From the NCBI GenBank assembly GCA_949358305.1, contig OX442314.1, positions 62,255,369 to 62,319,368 of the forward strand: DNA of 64,000 nt, written 5' to 3'. A program made the translations under genes and the position numbers. This DNA is from Strigamia acuminata (lineage: Eukaryota; Arthropoda; Chilopoda; Geophilomorpha; Linotaeniidae). This document shows positions 49,766 to 61,033 of the stretch, piece after piece (within the stretch, counting starts at the first letter, position 1; each line of letters opens with the position of its first letter). Under the pieces are notes generated by a model. That model did not search any database. It saw nothing but the letters and a program-made list of their open reading frames with translations, and was not told the DNA's origin.

Positions 49766-50236
49766 TGTAGCAGAGGAGTGCGCTCACAGTATAAAATACT
49801 GTGTGTGGAAGCGAGTTTAAATGCCGAAACACGGCTAATATGAGCGCAATGACGTGCGCGCACCTCCAGCGCTTGAAAATGGTGGAAAATAAAGTCACTG
49901 CACTCTAAAGTGCTCATGAGTGACAAACACAATGTAAAAATAAACTAAATGTTTAATAAAAACGAAAATGCTTACATAATGTGGTCCATTTAGATGGAGA
50001 AAATACATGAGTGCTTGCTGGCATGCAAGCGGCCATTGTGATTGTGAAAAACATACATGCACACCATCTGGTGTTAATAATAAGTAATACAAAAGTAAAC
50101 AGTATAGAGGCAGCATTATGCCCAATGTTAAATAATGAAATAAATCCTAATAAATACACTAGGCTGCATAATGCAGTAATACATTAAGAAATGTGCAAAA
50201 CAAGTACGGAGGACTGTTTGGCATTGATAAACAACA
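49766..50236 (-). repeat. Copia-2 5' LTR
   Basis: Same as 43429-43899. Its U5 end in element sense, CCTCTGCTACA, resembles the 3' end of initiator tRNA-Met. Confidence 0.93.
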
Positions 50237-50241
50237 GCCTT

Positions 50242-52300
50242 CACCGTGAAGGAAATCTCGGACACGATTAGCAGATTGAGCAACAACCGCAGCCCAGGAA
50301 TTGATGGGATTCCGGCCGAGTTCTACAAGAAATTCCGTGGAATCATTGCTCCTTATCTCTGCGCGCTGTGGAACACCAGCACGACGCTGACCAACTCCCA
50401 GAGATCGGGCGTGATAACGCTGATCCCGAAAATCGAAAACCCGAAGGTTTGCGGCGACTGGCGACCGATCTCGCTGCTGTGCACCGACTACAAAATCTAC
50501 ACGAAAGTTCTAAACTCACGACTTCGGACGCTGATCAAGGAAAAAGTCGAGTGTGGACAGTTCGGGGGCGTGAAGGGAAAACGAATTTCGGATGTGCAGA
50601 TCCTCCTCGCATCAACTTGGAACCGGGGAACTTTAACCAACTCATCTCTGGCGCTGCTCGCACTGGACCAACGTGAAGCGTACGACCGCGTCCACTGGGA
50701 ATATTTGTGGAAATCGTGCAAGTCGATCGGATTCACCGACCAGTTCCTCGAGCGCATCAAACAGTGCTATCGCGACATCACCTCGAAAATCAATATCAAC
50801 GGGACATTGACTGAAAACATCGAAATTTCCAGAGGTGTACGACAGGGTTGCCCGCTTTCGATGACCCTGTACACCGTATACATCGACACACTCCAGAAAC
50901 GCATCCAGAACGAAGAGAAAATCGCAGGCGTTCGACTACAGGGCACGGAAATCAAGTCCACGGCGTTCGTTGACGACCTGACGCTCACGATCACCGACCC
51001 AAACTCGTTGGAAGCGATTCGTAACCTTTTTGGCGAGTTTAGAGACGCGACCGGCAGCGACCTGAACTTGGCCAAGAGCAAGGGACTCACGATTGGACCA
51101 GCGTGGACCGAGGACCACAAGCGGATGTTCCCGATCAACTGGAACGAGACTTCGGTTAAAATTCTGGGGATCGAGTTCGGCTACGATATGAAACGTGTTG
51201 GAAAGCGAGCGTGGCGACTTTTGGCAATCGAATTAACTGCCACACTCAACGAATGGCGCGACAGGAATATGTCTTTCGTGCAGAAGGTGAGTTTCATCAA
51301 GCAGTACGTCCTGTGCAAAGTAAAATTCCTGGCCAGCGTGCACCTCCCAAGCCAGAAATGGATGAAAGAGATGCAAACGAAACTGGTCAGGTTTGTATGG
51401 GGCGGAAAGGTGAATAGACTCCCTTTTGCCGGGACTTACCTGTGTGCCAGGAAGGAGGATGGAGGCATCGGTCTGCCACACATCGAGACACTGGTCATGG
51501 CGTACGTCACCGAGTTGACCCTGCGAAAAGTAAAAATGGAGAATCGAATGGAAAATTGGTCGGTTTACATTACGCTTTACCTCGGTTTCCACTGGAGGAA
51601 ACTCGACCCCGAGATGGCGAGCATCCGGTTTGTACATTCCGAGACACGCGACATCTGGTTCGACTACATCTACAAGATTTCGACCACGTACCTGGCCGTT
51701 TTTCCCGACGAATGGCGCGAGCTAGATGGAAACGGATGGTACTGGTGGTTTTATGCGAAAACGAACGACGCCGACCGGAACATTCGAGACTACTCGAGGG
51801 GCACGAACTGGAGTCTTCTCTGGCGTAATTTGTGGTCTGCAAACATGCAGAACACAATCTGGAAGATTTGCCAGAGGGGAGTCCTGTGCAGAGACCGTCT
51901 TTTCAAGATGAAGCTCCGAGATTCCGACTCGTGCCAGCGATGCACCGCAACCGAAAACGCTAAACACGTAATCTGGGACTGCCCGTACGCACAGCAAATC
52001 TGGCTCGATCTGGCCAGCCTGTTCGACGCCAGGGACCTCGTATACAAAAATGTAATCTTTAAGATACCTCCGAACATCGACGCGACTAAAGTGAGATTTT
52101 GGAACTTCCTAAACGGTCTGGTGATCCATTATTTATGGAGAGCCAGATGCGAAATTCACCGAGGAAACAATTGGGATAAATCTCAATTCTTCATTGTAAT
52201 CTGGGCAGTGGCCAAGACGAACATGGAAGCCCTTCGAAAACGAAACGAAGGCAAGTGGATCGAGCTAATGAATAGCGGGCGGGGAATAATCGACAATTGA
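50242..52300 (+). pseudogene. ORF2 of Tx1 copy 2, second part: reverse transcriptase
   Basis: Continues the frame broken at 43428 (50237-50241 is duplicated target). It contains RT motif SPGIDGIPAEFYK, RPISLLCTDYKIY, LDQREAYD, RQGCPLS, the catalytic FVDD at 50966-50977 and the C-terminal CX2CX7HX4C knuckle. It ends with the same stop as copy 1 and differs from it by a handful of codons. Confidence 0.92.
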
Positions 52301-52437
52301 CAGTTATTACGAAAAACTGTATATATTGAGTGTAACTTTTATTTATTTATATTGTAATTTGAATACCTAGGTATGCACTTGCATTCCTGTTTTTGGCTTT
52401 TCGGAAAATAAACAAACCCTGTTGATGGGTACAAAGC
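52301..52437 (+). other. 3' UTR of Tx1 copy 2
   Basis: Same as 6694-6830, with no poly(A). Confidence 0.75.
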
Positions 52438-52494
52438 TAAGCTGATAAGAACAGATACTACACTTTGATCTTAGCCAAAAGGCCGAGAAGCGAT
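52438..52494 (-). pseudogene. U2 snRNA gene, first 57 nt, split by Tx1 copy 2
   Basis: Same as 6831-6887; the 5' end is at 52494. Confidence 0.93.
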
Positions 52495-52817
52495 ACCTAT
52501 CTAGCTGTCTCCAACTCAGCCAGTCTACAAGCTAGCGCAAGTCGCAACGGTGTGTCATCCTTCTCAGCTAATTGTCATTTCACAATCATCATCACATTTC
52601 AAACTCTATCAGCTAAACTTCCTACTTGTTCATATTCTTCATGTCTTTTTTGAGGCTAATTTTATTCAACTTGACTTGAATCTTTGTTGGTTTGTCTCAT
52701 TTGGAGAGAAAAAAAAGGAATTAAAAACTTCATCATAAGCTTGGAAAGTAGACTACTTTTCTGATGCAGTTTTTGGTCTACTTTCCAATTAATATGATAA
52801 CATTTGGGTTAGAAGTA
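52495..52817. other. Truncated U2 spacer
   Basis: The first 323 bp of the promoter-side spacer, matching 38508 onward and 61455 onward, break off after AGAAGTA. The remainder, about 1.5 kb, and most of the next U2 are missing. Confidence 0.8.
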
Positions 52818-52970
52818 TACTCTGTCTGACCTTAAGAATAAAGAAAAACCCCCCTTTCTTTGAGGCCTTTTCACTGGTGTAGTGATACCAAAAAGTAGAG
52901 CAATACACCAGGTTTTAATAAAACCTCGGGTTTTATTAAGCCTAAAATCTTAAAATAAAGTAAATAAAAA
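52818..52970. other. Unassigned sequence with an 11-bp hairpin
   Basis: About 150 bp found nowhere else in the window, between the spacer break and the repeat array. It contains a perfect stem TTAATAAAACC / GGTTTTATTAA with a TCG loop (52915-52939). It could be the end of an unknown element. No coding potential. Confidence 0.45.
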
Positions 52971-55827
52971 ATATGGCATTTTGGTATGGTATTTTGGTAT
53001 TGTGGTATGGTATTTTGGTATTTTGGTACGATATTTTGGTATGGTATTTTGGTATTTTGGTACGGTATTTTGGAATGGTATTTTGGTACAATTGGTACCA
53101 AAATACCAAAATACTAAAAAAAAACTAAAATACCAAAAAATACCAAAATTACCAAAAATACCAAAATACCAAAATACCGTACCAAAATACCAAAATATAT
53201 TTGGTATCAATGGTACCATATATATTTTGGTACAATTGGTACGAATTGGTACCAAATATATTTTGATATTTTGGTATTTTTTTGGTATTTTTTTGGTATT
53301 TTTTTGGTATTTTTTTGGTATTTTTTTGGTATTTTTTTGGTATTTTTTTGGTATTATTTTGGTATTATTTTGGTATTATTTTGGTATTATTTTGGTATTA
53401 TTTTGGTATTTTTTTGGTATTTTTTTGGTATTTTTTTGGCATTATTTTGGCATTATTTTGGCATTATTTTGGTATTATTTTGGTATTTTTTTGGTATTTT
53501 TTGGTATTTTTTTGGTATTTTTTTGGTATTATTTTGGTATTTTTTTGGTATTTTTTTGGTATTTTTTTGGTATTTTTTTGGCATTATTTTGGCATTATTT
53601 TGGCATTATTTTGGTATTTTTTTGGCATTTTTTTGGCATTATTTTGGCATTTTTTTGGTAATTTTTTGGTATTTTTTTGGCATTATTTTGGCAGTTTTTT
53701 GGCATTATTTTGGCATTATTTTGGTATTTTTTTGGTATTTTTTTGGTATTTTTTTGGCATTTTTTTGGCATTATTTTGGCATTATTTTGGCATTATTTTG
53801 GCATTATTTTGGCATTATTTTGGCATTTTTTTGGTAATTTTTTGGCATTATTTTGGCATTATTTTGGCATTATTTTGGCATTATTTTGGTATTTTTTTGG
53901 TATTTTTTTGGTATTTTTTTGGTATTATTTTGGTATTTTTTTGGTATTTTTTTGGTATTTTTTTGGTATTTTTTTGGTATTATTTTGGTATTATTTTGGT
54001 ATTTTTTTGGTATTTTTTTGGTATTTTTTTGGCATTATTTTGGCATTATTTTGGCATTATTTTGGCATTATTTTGGCATTATTTTGGCATTATTTTGGCA
54101 TTATTTTGGCATTATTTTGGCATTTTTTTGGCATTATTTTGGTATTTTTTTGGTATTTTTTTGGCATTATTTTGGCAGTTTTTTGGCATTATTTTGGCAT
54201 TATTTTGGTATTTTTTTGGTATTTTTTTGGTATTTTTTTGGCATTTTTTTGGCATTATTTTGGCATTATTTTGGCATTATTTTGGCATTATTTTGGCATT
54301 ATTTTGGTATTTTTTTGGTAATTTTTTGGCATTATTTTGGCATTATTTTGGTATTTTTTTGGTATTTTTTTGGTATTTTTTTGGCATTATTTTGGCATTA
54401 TTTTGGCATTATTTTGGCATTATTTTGGCATTATTTTGGCATTATTTTGGCATTATTTTGGCATTTTTTTGTTTTTTTTTTGGCATTATTTTGACATTAT
54501 TTTGGCATTATTTTGGCATTATTTTGGCATTATTTTGATATTATTTTAGTATTTTTTTGGTATTTTTTTGGTATTATTTTGGTATTTTTTTGGTATTTTT
54601 TTGGTATTTTTTTGGCATTATTTTGGCATTATTTTGGCATTATTTTGGTATTATTTTGGTATTTTTTTGGTATTTTTTTGGTATTTTTTTGGTATTTTTT
54701 TGGTATTATTTTGGTATTTTTTTGGTATTTTTTTGGTATTTTTTTGGTATTTTTTTGGCATTATTTTGGCATTATTTTGGTATTTTTTTGGCATTTTTTT
54801 GGCATTATTTTGGCATTTTTTTGGTATTTTTTTGGTATTTTTTTGGCATTATTTTGGCAGTTTTTTGGCATTATTTTGGCATTATTTTGGTATTTTTTTG
54901 GTATTTTTTTGGTATTTTTTTGGCATTTTTTCGGCATTTTTTTGGCATTATTTTGGCATTATTTTGGCATTATTTTGGCATTATTTTGGTATTTTTTTGG
55001 TAATTTTTTGGCATTATTTTGGCATTATTTTGGCATTATTTTGGCATTATTTTGGTATTTTTTTGGTATTTTTTTGGTATTTTTTTGGTATTTTTTTGGT
55101 ATTTTTTTGGTATTTTTTTGGTATTTTTTTGGTATTATTTTGGTATTATTTTGGTATTATTTTGGTATTATTTTGGTATTATTTTGGTATTTTTTTGGTA
55201 TTTTTTTGGTATTTTTTTGGTATTTTTTTGGTATTTTTTTGGTATTATTTTGGTATTTTTTTGGTATTTTTTTGGTATTTTTTTGGTATTTTTTTGGCAT
55301 TATTTTGGCATTATTTTGGCATTATTTTGGCATTTTTTTGGTATTTTTTTGGTATTATTTTGGCATTATTTTGGCATTATTTTGGCATTTTTTGGCATTA
55401 TTTTGGCATTATTTTGGCATTATTTTGGCATTTTTTTGGTATTTTTTTGGTATTTTTTTGGTATTTTTTTGGTATTTTTTTAGTATTATTGTGGTATTAT
55501 TTTGGTATTATTTTGGTATTATTTTGGTATTTTTTTGGTATTATTTTAGTATTTTTTTGGTATTTTTTTGATATTATTTTGGTATTTTTTTGGTATTTTT
55601 TTGGTATTTTTTTGGTATTTTTTTGGCATTATTTTGGCATTATTTTGGCATTATTTTGGCATTATTTTGGCATTATTTTGGCATTATTTTGGCATTATTT
55701 TGGCATTATTTTGGCATTATTTTGGCATTATTTTGGCATTATTTTGGCATTATTTTGGCATTTTTTTGGTATTTTTTTGGCATTATTTTGGCATTATTTT
55801 GGCATTATTTTGGCATTATTTTGGCAT
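52971..55827. repeat. 11-bp satellite array, left part
   Basis: About 2.8 kb of tandem 11-mers: GGTATTTTTTT, GGTATTATTTT and GGCATTATTTT are the main forms. The first 300 bp are looser and include a block in the opposite orientation (about 53097-53190). Because 11 is not a multiple of 3, all three forward frames stay open and give repeating FWYFFGI-type peptides; these are not genes. Marker variants such as GGCAGTTTTTT recur at about 53691, 54175 and 54857, a sign of larger duplications. The array continues after Copia-3. Confidence 0.93.
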
Positions 55828-56036
55828 TGTTGAAGAGATTTTCGTAGCATTATGTTTTGTATGTTGTTTCGAGATTATAACGTCACATGGCCGAATTTAC
55901 ATGTACGACCTTGTGACGTCACTTGTAACCTTTGTTAATGGCCGACAGTGCAGACAAGTTGGTCGTGCACTAAATTAAATTGCAAACTGTTAAGTTTTAA
56001 CCGATATTCGTCTTTAATTCGACTTCAAACACTACA
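55828..56036 (+). repeat. Copia-3 5' LTR
   Basis: Starts TGTTGAAG and ends CACTACA. Carries the palindrome GTGACGTCAC (55913-55922), a perfect CRE-type site, and a second half-site (AACGTCA) upstream. Confidence 0.93.
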
Positions 56037-56037
56037 A

Positions 56038-56056
56038 TGGTAGCAGAGGATGGTTC
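56038..56056 (+). other. Copia-3 primer-binding site (initiator tRNA-Met)
   Basis: TGGTAGCAGAGGATGGTT starts one base after the LTR. The leader continues to 56551 without coding frames. Confidence 0.85.
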
Positions 56057-56551
56057 TGCTTGCCTGCAGTACACCGTTTTTGAGTAAATAAGACGGTAAC
56101 GACGCGACGACGTTGAAATAGCGGGCGGGCGGAATCATCACGATCGACGCCGATTAGGGTTAACATCGCGACACGGAGTTAATTGTGCCAAGGACTAAAC
56201 TGGCACAATTGCAGTTAAGTTATTCGTAAATAGGACGGCATAATTGCATATAAGTCCATTTGATATTTTTTCGAATAGCGGTGCGGTGTTTAAACCACAA
56301 CTAACGGTGCGGGAGTCGAATTGGCGCCGAAACCCTTTTGGAAAGAACGGCGTACGTCGGTGAGACGTTAACGAGACGATACAAGCGGGAACGTGGCGAT
56401 TGATACGAGTATTCTGCGAGGACGTATTACGGACGTTTTGTCATTCGTGTGCCTGGAATCAAACTAGGCACAAATACAGCTAAGTATCCGTTAATTTATT
56501 CAATAAATAAGTCAATTGATTCGGGCATTTATTGTTTCAAGTAAAAACAAA

Positions 56552-59500
56552 ATGGCGTCGAGCGATGGCGGAATAGCGAACGTGGCTACGGTCGAAAAAT
56601 TGACGAATACGAATTACTTTTTGTGGCGCATGAAGGTGCGTGGCATCCTACGCGTCAAAGAGCTTTGGGATGAAGCGATAATTGGAGTGGCACCGGCCAA
56701 ACCGAATGACGAGAAAGCTCCGAAATATGATGAAGAATTGAAAGTCTGGAAAGAGTGGGATAAAAAGAATTCCCAGGCTTTGACAGTAATTGCGCTCACA
56801 TTGTCGACACAACAGGCGATGCGCTACTCGCAAGAAGAAAATGCCAAGATTTTATGGGACAAAATTGAAAAGCACATGGCCGGACGCATCGAGGATCAGA
56901 AAATTGACCTCACTTTCGAATTGGCTCAACTACGAATGGGCAAGACGGAGGACATAGATGCATATATGGACCGGTCAGAGGCTTTGTCTACAAAAAGCGC
57001 TGAACTAGGCAAGGTGTTAACTGACAGAGAGATGGCATCATACATACTCCACGGTCTTAAGTCCGAATACAACATGGTCAAGAAGGCGTTGAATGCCAAT
57101 AAGTCGCTCTCTTTGGACGAAATCAGAGCACAATTAAAACAAGAAGAGCGAGAAATGCGCCGAGGCAATACTAATGATGCAGGACGAGAAAATTTAACCG
57201 AAAGCGCTTACAAAGCGAAGAGAAAAGAAGGAATTAAATGCTTTAACTGCAACAAGCCTGGCCATTTCGCACGAGATTGTTGGCGCCCTAAGACAAATAA
57301 GAACCGGACAGATGAGGCCAAGTCAAAACCATCTCCACGGGGTCGAGGAAACGCGAAGAAGGAGGAAGCAGCCGTCGCAGCGGATGAGCCCTTGTTCCAG
57401 TTTACATTTCACGTTTCACAGATTGCAGCTGAGCATGAATCAGAACCTGAATGCGCGCAAATTTCATTGAAATGGTTACTGGACTCGGGGGCGTCCAGTC
57501 ACATGACGTCTCGCAAGGATAAATTTACCGAGCTTGACGACGAAGCCCAGACAATTGGCTTAGCCGGAGAAGGAATAGTTTTAGCATCGCAAGGCATAGG
57601 AGAAATGGAACTTCGGACGGAAAAGGCGAAAATTAAGTTAGAAAACGTTTTATATGTCCCGAAACTCAAAACACATCTTTTATCGGTACCGAAGATTGTG
57701 GACAGTGGGTGTAAAGTTCTATTTACGAAGAATGTTGCCCAAATACTAACACCCCAAGATGAAGTAATGATGGAAGCCCAACGCCGAGGGGATTCATTTG
57801 TTTTGAAGGAACGTACGAAGAAGTCGCCGGAACGAGCTCAAATGGCGACACAAGAGCTGTGGCATAAGCGATTGGCACATGTCAACTACCGTACGTTGTT
57901 GGAAATGAATAAACAAGAAATTGTGCGGGGTTTGAAGATGAAAGAGGACGAAATCTCAACATGTGAAGCCTGTATCGAAGGAAAAACGTCGGCAAAGCCA
58001 CACAAGACGGTAAAGGGGCCGCAATCCTCCAGAAGACTTGAGTTATTGCATGTGGACCTGATGGGGGCCATCAACCCACCGTCATACGCAGATGGAAGCT
58101 ACGTTTTAACAATAGTTGACGATTTTAGCCGGAAGATTTTCATCAAGATACTGAAAAACAAAGCCGAAGCTTCGGAACAACTTCAGAATTTTATCACCGA
58201 GCAAGAAGTGCAAACCGGATTAATTCTCAAGAAAGTACAAAGTGACAACGGGGGAGAGTTCATAGCTTCTTCCTTAGGGGAGTTTTTCAAGAAGAAAGGC
58301 ACAATACATCAATTCACGACTCCTTATTCGCCAGAATCCAATGGAATTTCCGAACGCTCGAACCGCACAATAATGGAAGCGGCCAGAACGATGTTATTGG
58401 AATCCAAATTGCCAAAGAAATTCTGGGCGGAAGCTGCTCACGCGGCAGTACATGGGAGGAATTTTTGTATGTCCACCGTGCATGGAAAGAGTCCAGAAGA
58501 AGTTTGGACAGGCCAAAAGAATACGGTGGAATATTTGAAAAGGTTCGGATGCGTCGCAAACGTTCTGAAACCTAAATTTCAACGCACGAAGTTGGACGCT
58601 AAAACGCTAAAAGGGATTTTTGTGGGATACGCATTAAATCAGAAAACCTATCGAATATTTATCCCCGAAATGGATCGTATCATGGTGACACGAGATGTAC
58701 ACTTTGAAGAGGATAAATTGGGTTTTTATTTGCTATCGCCCAAGAAGAAACAAGAAGGCACCCAGATCGACATAAGCCCTCCTACAGAACATAAACAAGA
58801 TGTTCCGATTCCTGAGGACTCAGAGGATGAAGAAGATGACCCATCTACACCGGATTCTTTTCCTCCAAGCTCGGAGGAGCGAGAAGTAGAAGACGATGGA
58901 TCGTATTTGCCCTCATCAGTGCCTTCCGAATCAGACCCAGGAGAGGACAAAGAACCAACGCCGAAGGCAAAACGCAAGCGTGGTTGTCCAAAAGGAACAA
59001 CTAAAGATGTTTTGAAAGAAAGGCGACAGAAAACATCTGAAGGCGAGTCAGGGTCGTCGGGAGTGCGACGTTCGAAAAGAACAGAAGAAGGAAGAAGACG
59101 AGCCGCTTCAGAGAGTGAAGCAGGTCCATCTGGGGTTAGACGTTCTAAAAGAACGCAGAAAAGCAAGTACAAAGGACCCAAGCACACTGCATACAGAGCA
59201 CAGATTTTAGTGCCGACAACGTATCAAGAAGCAATAGAGTCACCGCAAAAGGACGCTTGCAAGCGCGCCATGGACGAGGAAATGCAGTCGATGCAACAGC
59301 ACGACGTCTGGGACGTGACGGATTTGCCAAAAGATGCCAAGGCAATCAAATCAAAGTGGATTTACCGCATCAAATCAGACAAACACGGCAGGAATTTACG
59401 TTACAAAGCACGCCTTGTAGCAGTGGGCTACTCCCAAAGGCCTGGCGTTGATTATGAAGAAACATACTCGCCAGTAATACGCATGGAAACGCTCAGAATG

Positions 59501-60739
59501 CTAATCAACATTGGGGCCAAACTGGGAATCGAGGTCGAACAGCACGACGTGAAGACGGCTTACCTTCACGGCATTTTGAAGGAAACCATCTATATGCAAG
59601 AACCATTAGGATACCAGAGTAAGAAGAAAGGCAAAGTCTGCAAAGTGAAGAAAAGTATCTATGGTTTGAAGCAAAGCGGACGCTGCTGGTTCGAGAAATT
59701 GGACGAAGAATTGACCAATTTGGGCTTTCAACAGTCTCTATGCGATCCCTGCCTTTACTTGTTGGTTACAGAAACGGATTTCCTATTCTTCGGGATATAT
59801 GTCGACGATATCGTGACTTTAGCGTCGACCCCGGAATTTAAAAGGTCAATTTTAAGCCAATTATCAGCAAACATTGAGTTAGTCGATTTAGGAGAACTGG
59901 CATTTATTCTCGGACTGGAAATCGATCAGACGCCAAAAGGAAATTTCTTGAGCCAGCATAAATATGTTAGAAAACTCCTCAAGAAATATGGTCTGACTAA
60001 TTGCAATGCAGCCATAACTCCGATGGATACCAACCAAGATTTGGACAATTACAAAGATAGCCCACCAGTGAACGCCATCTTTTACCAGGAGTTAATAGGC
60101 TCGATAATGTATTTGGCCACGGGGACTCGCCCGGATGTGAGTTATGCCGTTAGTGCACTTTCACAGTACAATCGGGACCCCAGGGAGATCCACATGAAAG
60201 CTGTGAAACGTGTACTCAGGTACATTAAAGGGACCGCGACCCAAGGTCTGATGTATCGAAAAGAAGAGGGCCATTTGCATTGCCATGCCGACGCCTCGTG
60301 GGACTCGAGCGCTGATGCCAAGTCATTCACGGGATATGTCATCAAACATGGCACGAGCATCCTAAACTGGAGGAGCGGCAAACAGCGCACAGTAGCACTT
60401 TCTGCGACGGAAAGTGAATTAAACGCGATTAGCGAAGCGATGAAGGAGCTAATTTGGTCTGAGTATTTGTTGTTGGAGCTGCGTGAAAACTCCAAAGATT
60501 GCGAGAAGAAAGAGATCTTCAACGACAATAGTGGAGCAATCCAGATACTCCAAGGATCAACTCAAAGGATGCGCACCAAATTGTTGAACCGGAAGTTTCA
60601 CTTCATCAAGGAAGAGATGAAGAATCACAACATCAAAGTTCATCATATTGAAGGCACCAACATGCAAGCTGATTTCCTAACAAAAGCGCTTACGAGACCA
60701 AAATTGCAGAAGTGTTTGCAAGATCTGAAGATTATTTAA
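56552..60739 (+). CDS. Copia-3 Gag-Pol polyprotein, 1395 aa, intact
   Basis: ATG at 56552 (MASSDGGIANV) is the first methionine; the frame extends 36 nt upstream. Order: Gag of the UBN2 type (residues about 10-215), zinc knuckle CFNCNKPGHFARDC, protease WLLDSGASSH, pre-integrase zinc domain (HKRLAHVN...CEAC), integrase (HVDLMGAI, SDNGGEF, NGISERSNR), a Ser/Glu/Pro-rich linker with a duplicated RRSKRT motif, reverse transcriptase ending in YVDDIV, and RNase H (HADASWDSSADAKS, NDNSGAIQI). No stops or shifts. Protease and RT motifs differ from those of Copia-1 and Copia-2, marking a separate lineage. Confidence 0.94.
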   Translation: MASSDGGIANVATVEKLTNTNYFLWRMKVRGILRVKELWDEAIIGVAPAKPNDEKAPKYDEELKVWKEWDKKNSQALTVIALTLSTQQAMRYSQEENAKILWDKIEKHMAGRIEDQKIDLTFELAQLRMGKTEDIDAYMDRSEALSTKSAELGKVLTDREMASYILHGLKSEYNMVKKALNANKSLSLDEIRAQLKQEEREMRRGNTNDAGRENLTESAYKAKRKEGIKCFNCNKPGHFARDCWRPKTNKNRTDEAKSKPSPRGRGNAKKEEAAVAADEPLFQFTFHVSQIAAEHESEPECAQISLKWLLDSGASSHMTSRKDKFTELDDEAQTIGLAGEGIVLASQGIGEMELRTEKAKIKLENVLYVPKLKTHLLSVPKIVDSGCKVLFTKNVAQILTPQDEVMMEAQRRGDSFVLKERTKKSPERAQMATQELWHKRLAHVNYRTLLEMNKQEIVRGLKMKEDEISTCEACIEGKTSAKPHKTVKGPQSSRRLELLHVDLMGAINPPSYADGSYVLTIVDDFSRKIFIKILKNKAEASEQLQNFITEQEVQTGLILKKVQSDNGGEFIASSLGEFFKKKGTIHQFTTPYSPESNGISERSNRTIMEAARTMLLESKLPKKFWAEAAHAAVHGRNFCMSTVHGKSPEEVWTGQKNTVEYLKRFGCVANVLKPKFQRTKLDAKTLKGIFVGYALNQKTYRIFIPEMDRIMVTRDVHFEEDKLGFYLLSPKKKQEGTQIDISPPTEHKQDVPIPEDSEDEEDDPSTPDSFPPSSEEREVEDDGSYLPSSVPSESDPGEDKEPTPKAKRKRGCPKGTTKDVLKERRQKTSEGESGSSGVRRSKRTEEGRRRAASESEAGPSGVRRSKRTQKSKYKGPKHTAYRAQILVPTTYQEAIESPQKDACKRAMDEEMQSMQQHDVWDVTDLPKDAKAIKSKWIYRIKSDKHGRNLRYKARLVAVGYSQRPGVDYEETYSPVIRMETLRMLINIGAKLGIEVEQHDVKTAYLHGILKETIYMQEPLGYQSKKKGKVCKVKKSIYGLKQSGRCWFEKLDEELTNLGFQQSLCDPCLYLLVTETDFLFFGIYVDDIVTLASTPEFKRSILSQLSANIELVDLGELAFILGLEIDQTPKGNFLSQHKYVRKLLKKYGLTNCNAAITPMDTNQDLDNYKDSPPVNAIFYQELIGSIMYLATGTRPDVSYAVSALSQYNRDPREIHMKAVKRVLRYIKGTATQGLMYRKEEGHLHCHADASWDSSADAKSFTGYVIKHGTSILNWRSGKQRTVALSATESELNAISEAMKELIWSEYLLLELRENSKDCEKKEIFNDNSGAIQILQGSTQRMRTKLLNRKFHFIKEEMKNHNIKVHHIEGTNMQADFLTKALTRPKLQKCLQDLKII

Positions 60740-60819
60740 GTTTATAAAGCAAAGAATGTGTATTTATATAACGATGAGATTATATTTTATGTATTCGTTT
60801 GCTACGGAAATCGGAGGAG

Positions 60820-61028
60820 TGTTGAAGAGATTTTCGTAGCATTATGTTTTGTATGTTGTTTCGAGATTATAACGTCACATGGCCGAATTTACATGTACGA
60901 CCTTGTGACGTCACTTGTAACCTTTGTTAATGGCTGACAGTGCAGACAAGTTGGTCGTGCACTAAATTAAATTGCAAACTGTTAAGTTTTAACCGATATT
61001 CGTCTTTAATTCGACTTCAAACACTACA
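60820..61028 (+). repeat. Copia-3 3' LTR
   Basis: It is preceded by CGGAGGAG (60812-60819), the plus-strand primer. The CRE palindrome is at 60905-60914. Confidence 0.93.
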
Positions 61029-61033
61029 GGCAT

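Larger units (their letters stand above)
43429..50236 (-). mobile_element. Copia-2: full-length Copia-type element in Tx1 ORF2
   Basis: Two 471-bp LTRs (43429-43899 and 49766-50236) look identical. GCCTT at 43424-43428 recurs at 50237-50241. On the minus strand: LTR, initiator tRNA-Met primer site, 850-bp leader, one 1601-aa polyprotein, polypurine tract, LTR. It is intact and the youngest-looking insertion here, and must be younger than Tx1 copy 2. Confidence 0.94.
40499..52437 (+). mobile_element. Tx1 copy 2, inserted in U2 and split by Copia-2
   Basis: The same junctions and 17-bp duplication as copy 1 (40482-40498 and 52438-52454). Without Copia-2 and its duplication the element is 5126 bp. 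It lacks the inverted-repeat insertion of copy 1, so it shows the native ORF1-ORF2 junction. It is inactive: a nonsense change in ORF1 and Copia-2 in ORF2. It is nearly identical to copy 1 otherwise. Confidence 0.92.
55828..61028 (+). mobile_element. Copia-3: full-length Copia-type element in the satellite array
   Basis: 209-bp LTRs (55828-56036 and 60820-61028) differ at one position (ggccgac or ggctgac). GGCAT at 55823-55827 recurs at 61029-61033. Initiator tRNA-Met primer site, 0.5-kb leader, one intact polyprotein and a short purine tract complete the element. It is from a different lineage than Copia-1 and Copia-2. Confidence 0.94.

Noticed and set aside
52971-55827. A CRISPR-like or other spaced-repeat array
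   Set aside because: Units are contiguous 11-mers without spacers, in a eukaryotic locus.
53271-55978. Long overlapping open frames (up to 421 codons) rich in Phe, Trp and Gly in all three forward frames
   Set aside because: They are the 11-bp satellite read in three frames; the unit contains no stop codon and 11 is not a multiple of 3. The peptides are the same in every frame, so none is a gene. The same holds at 60940-61495.
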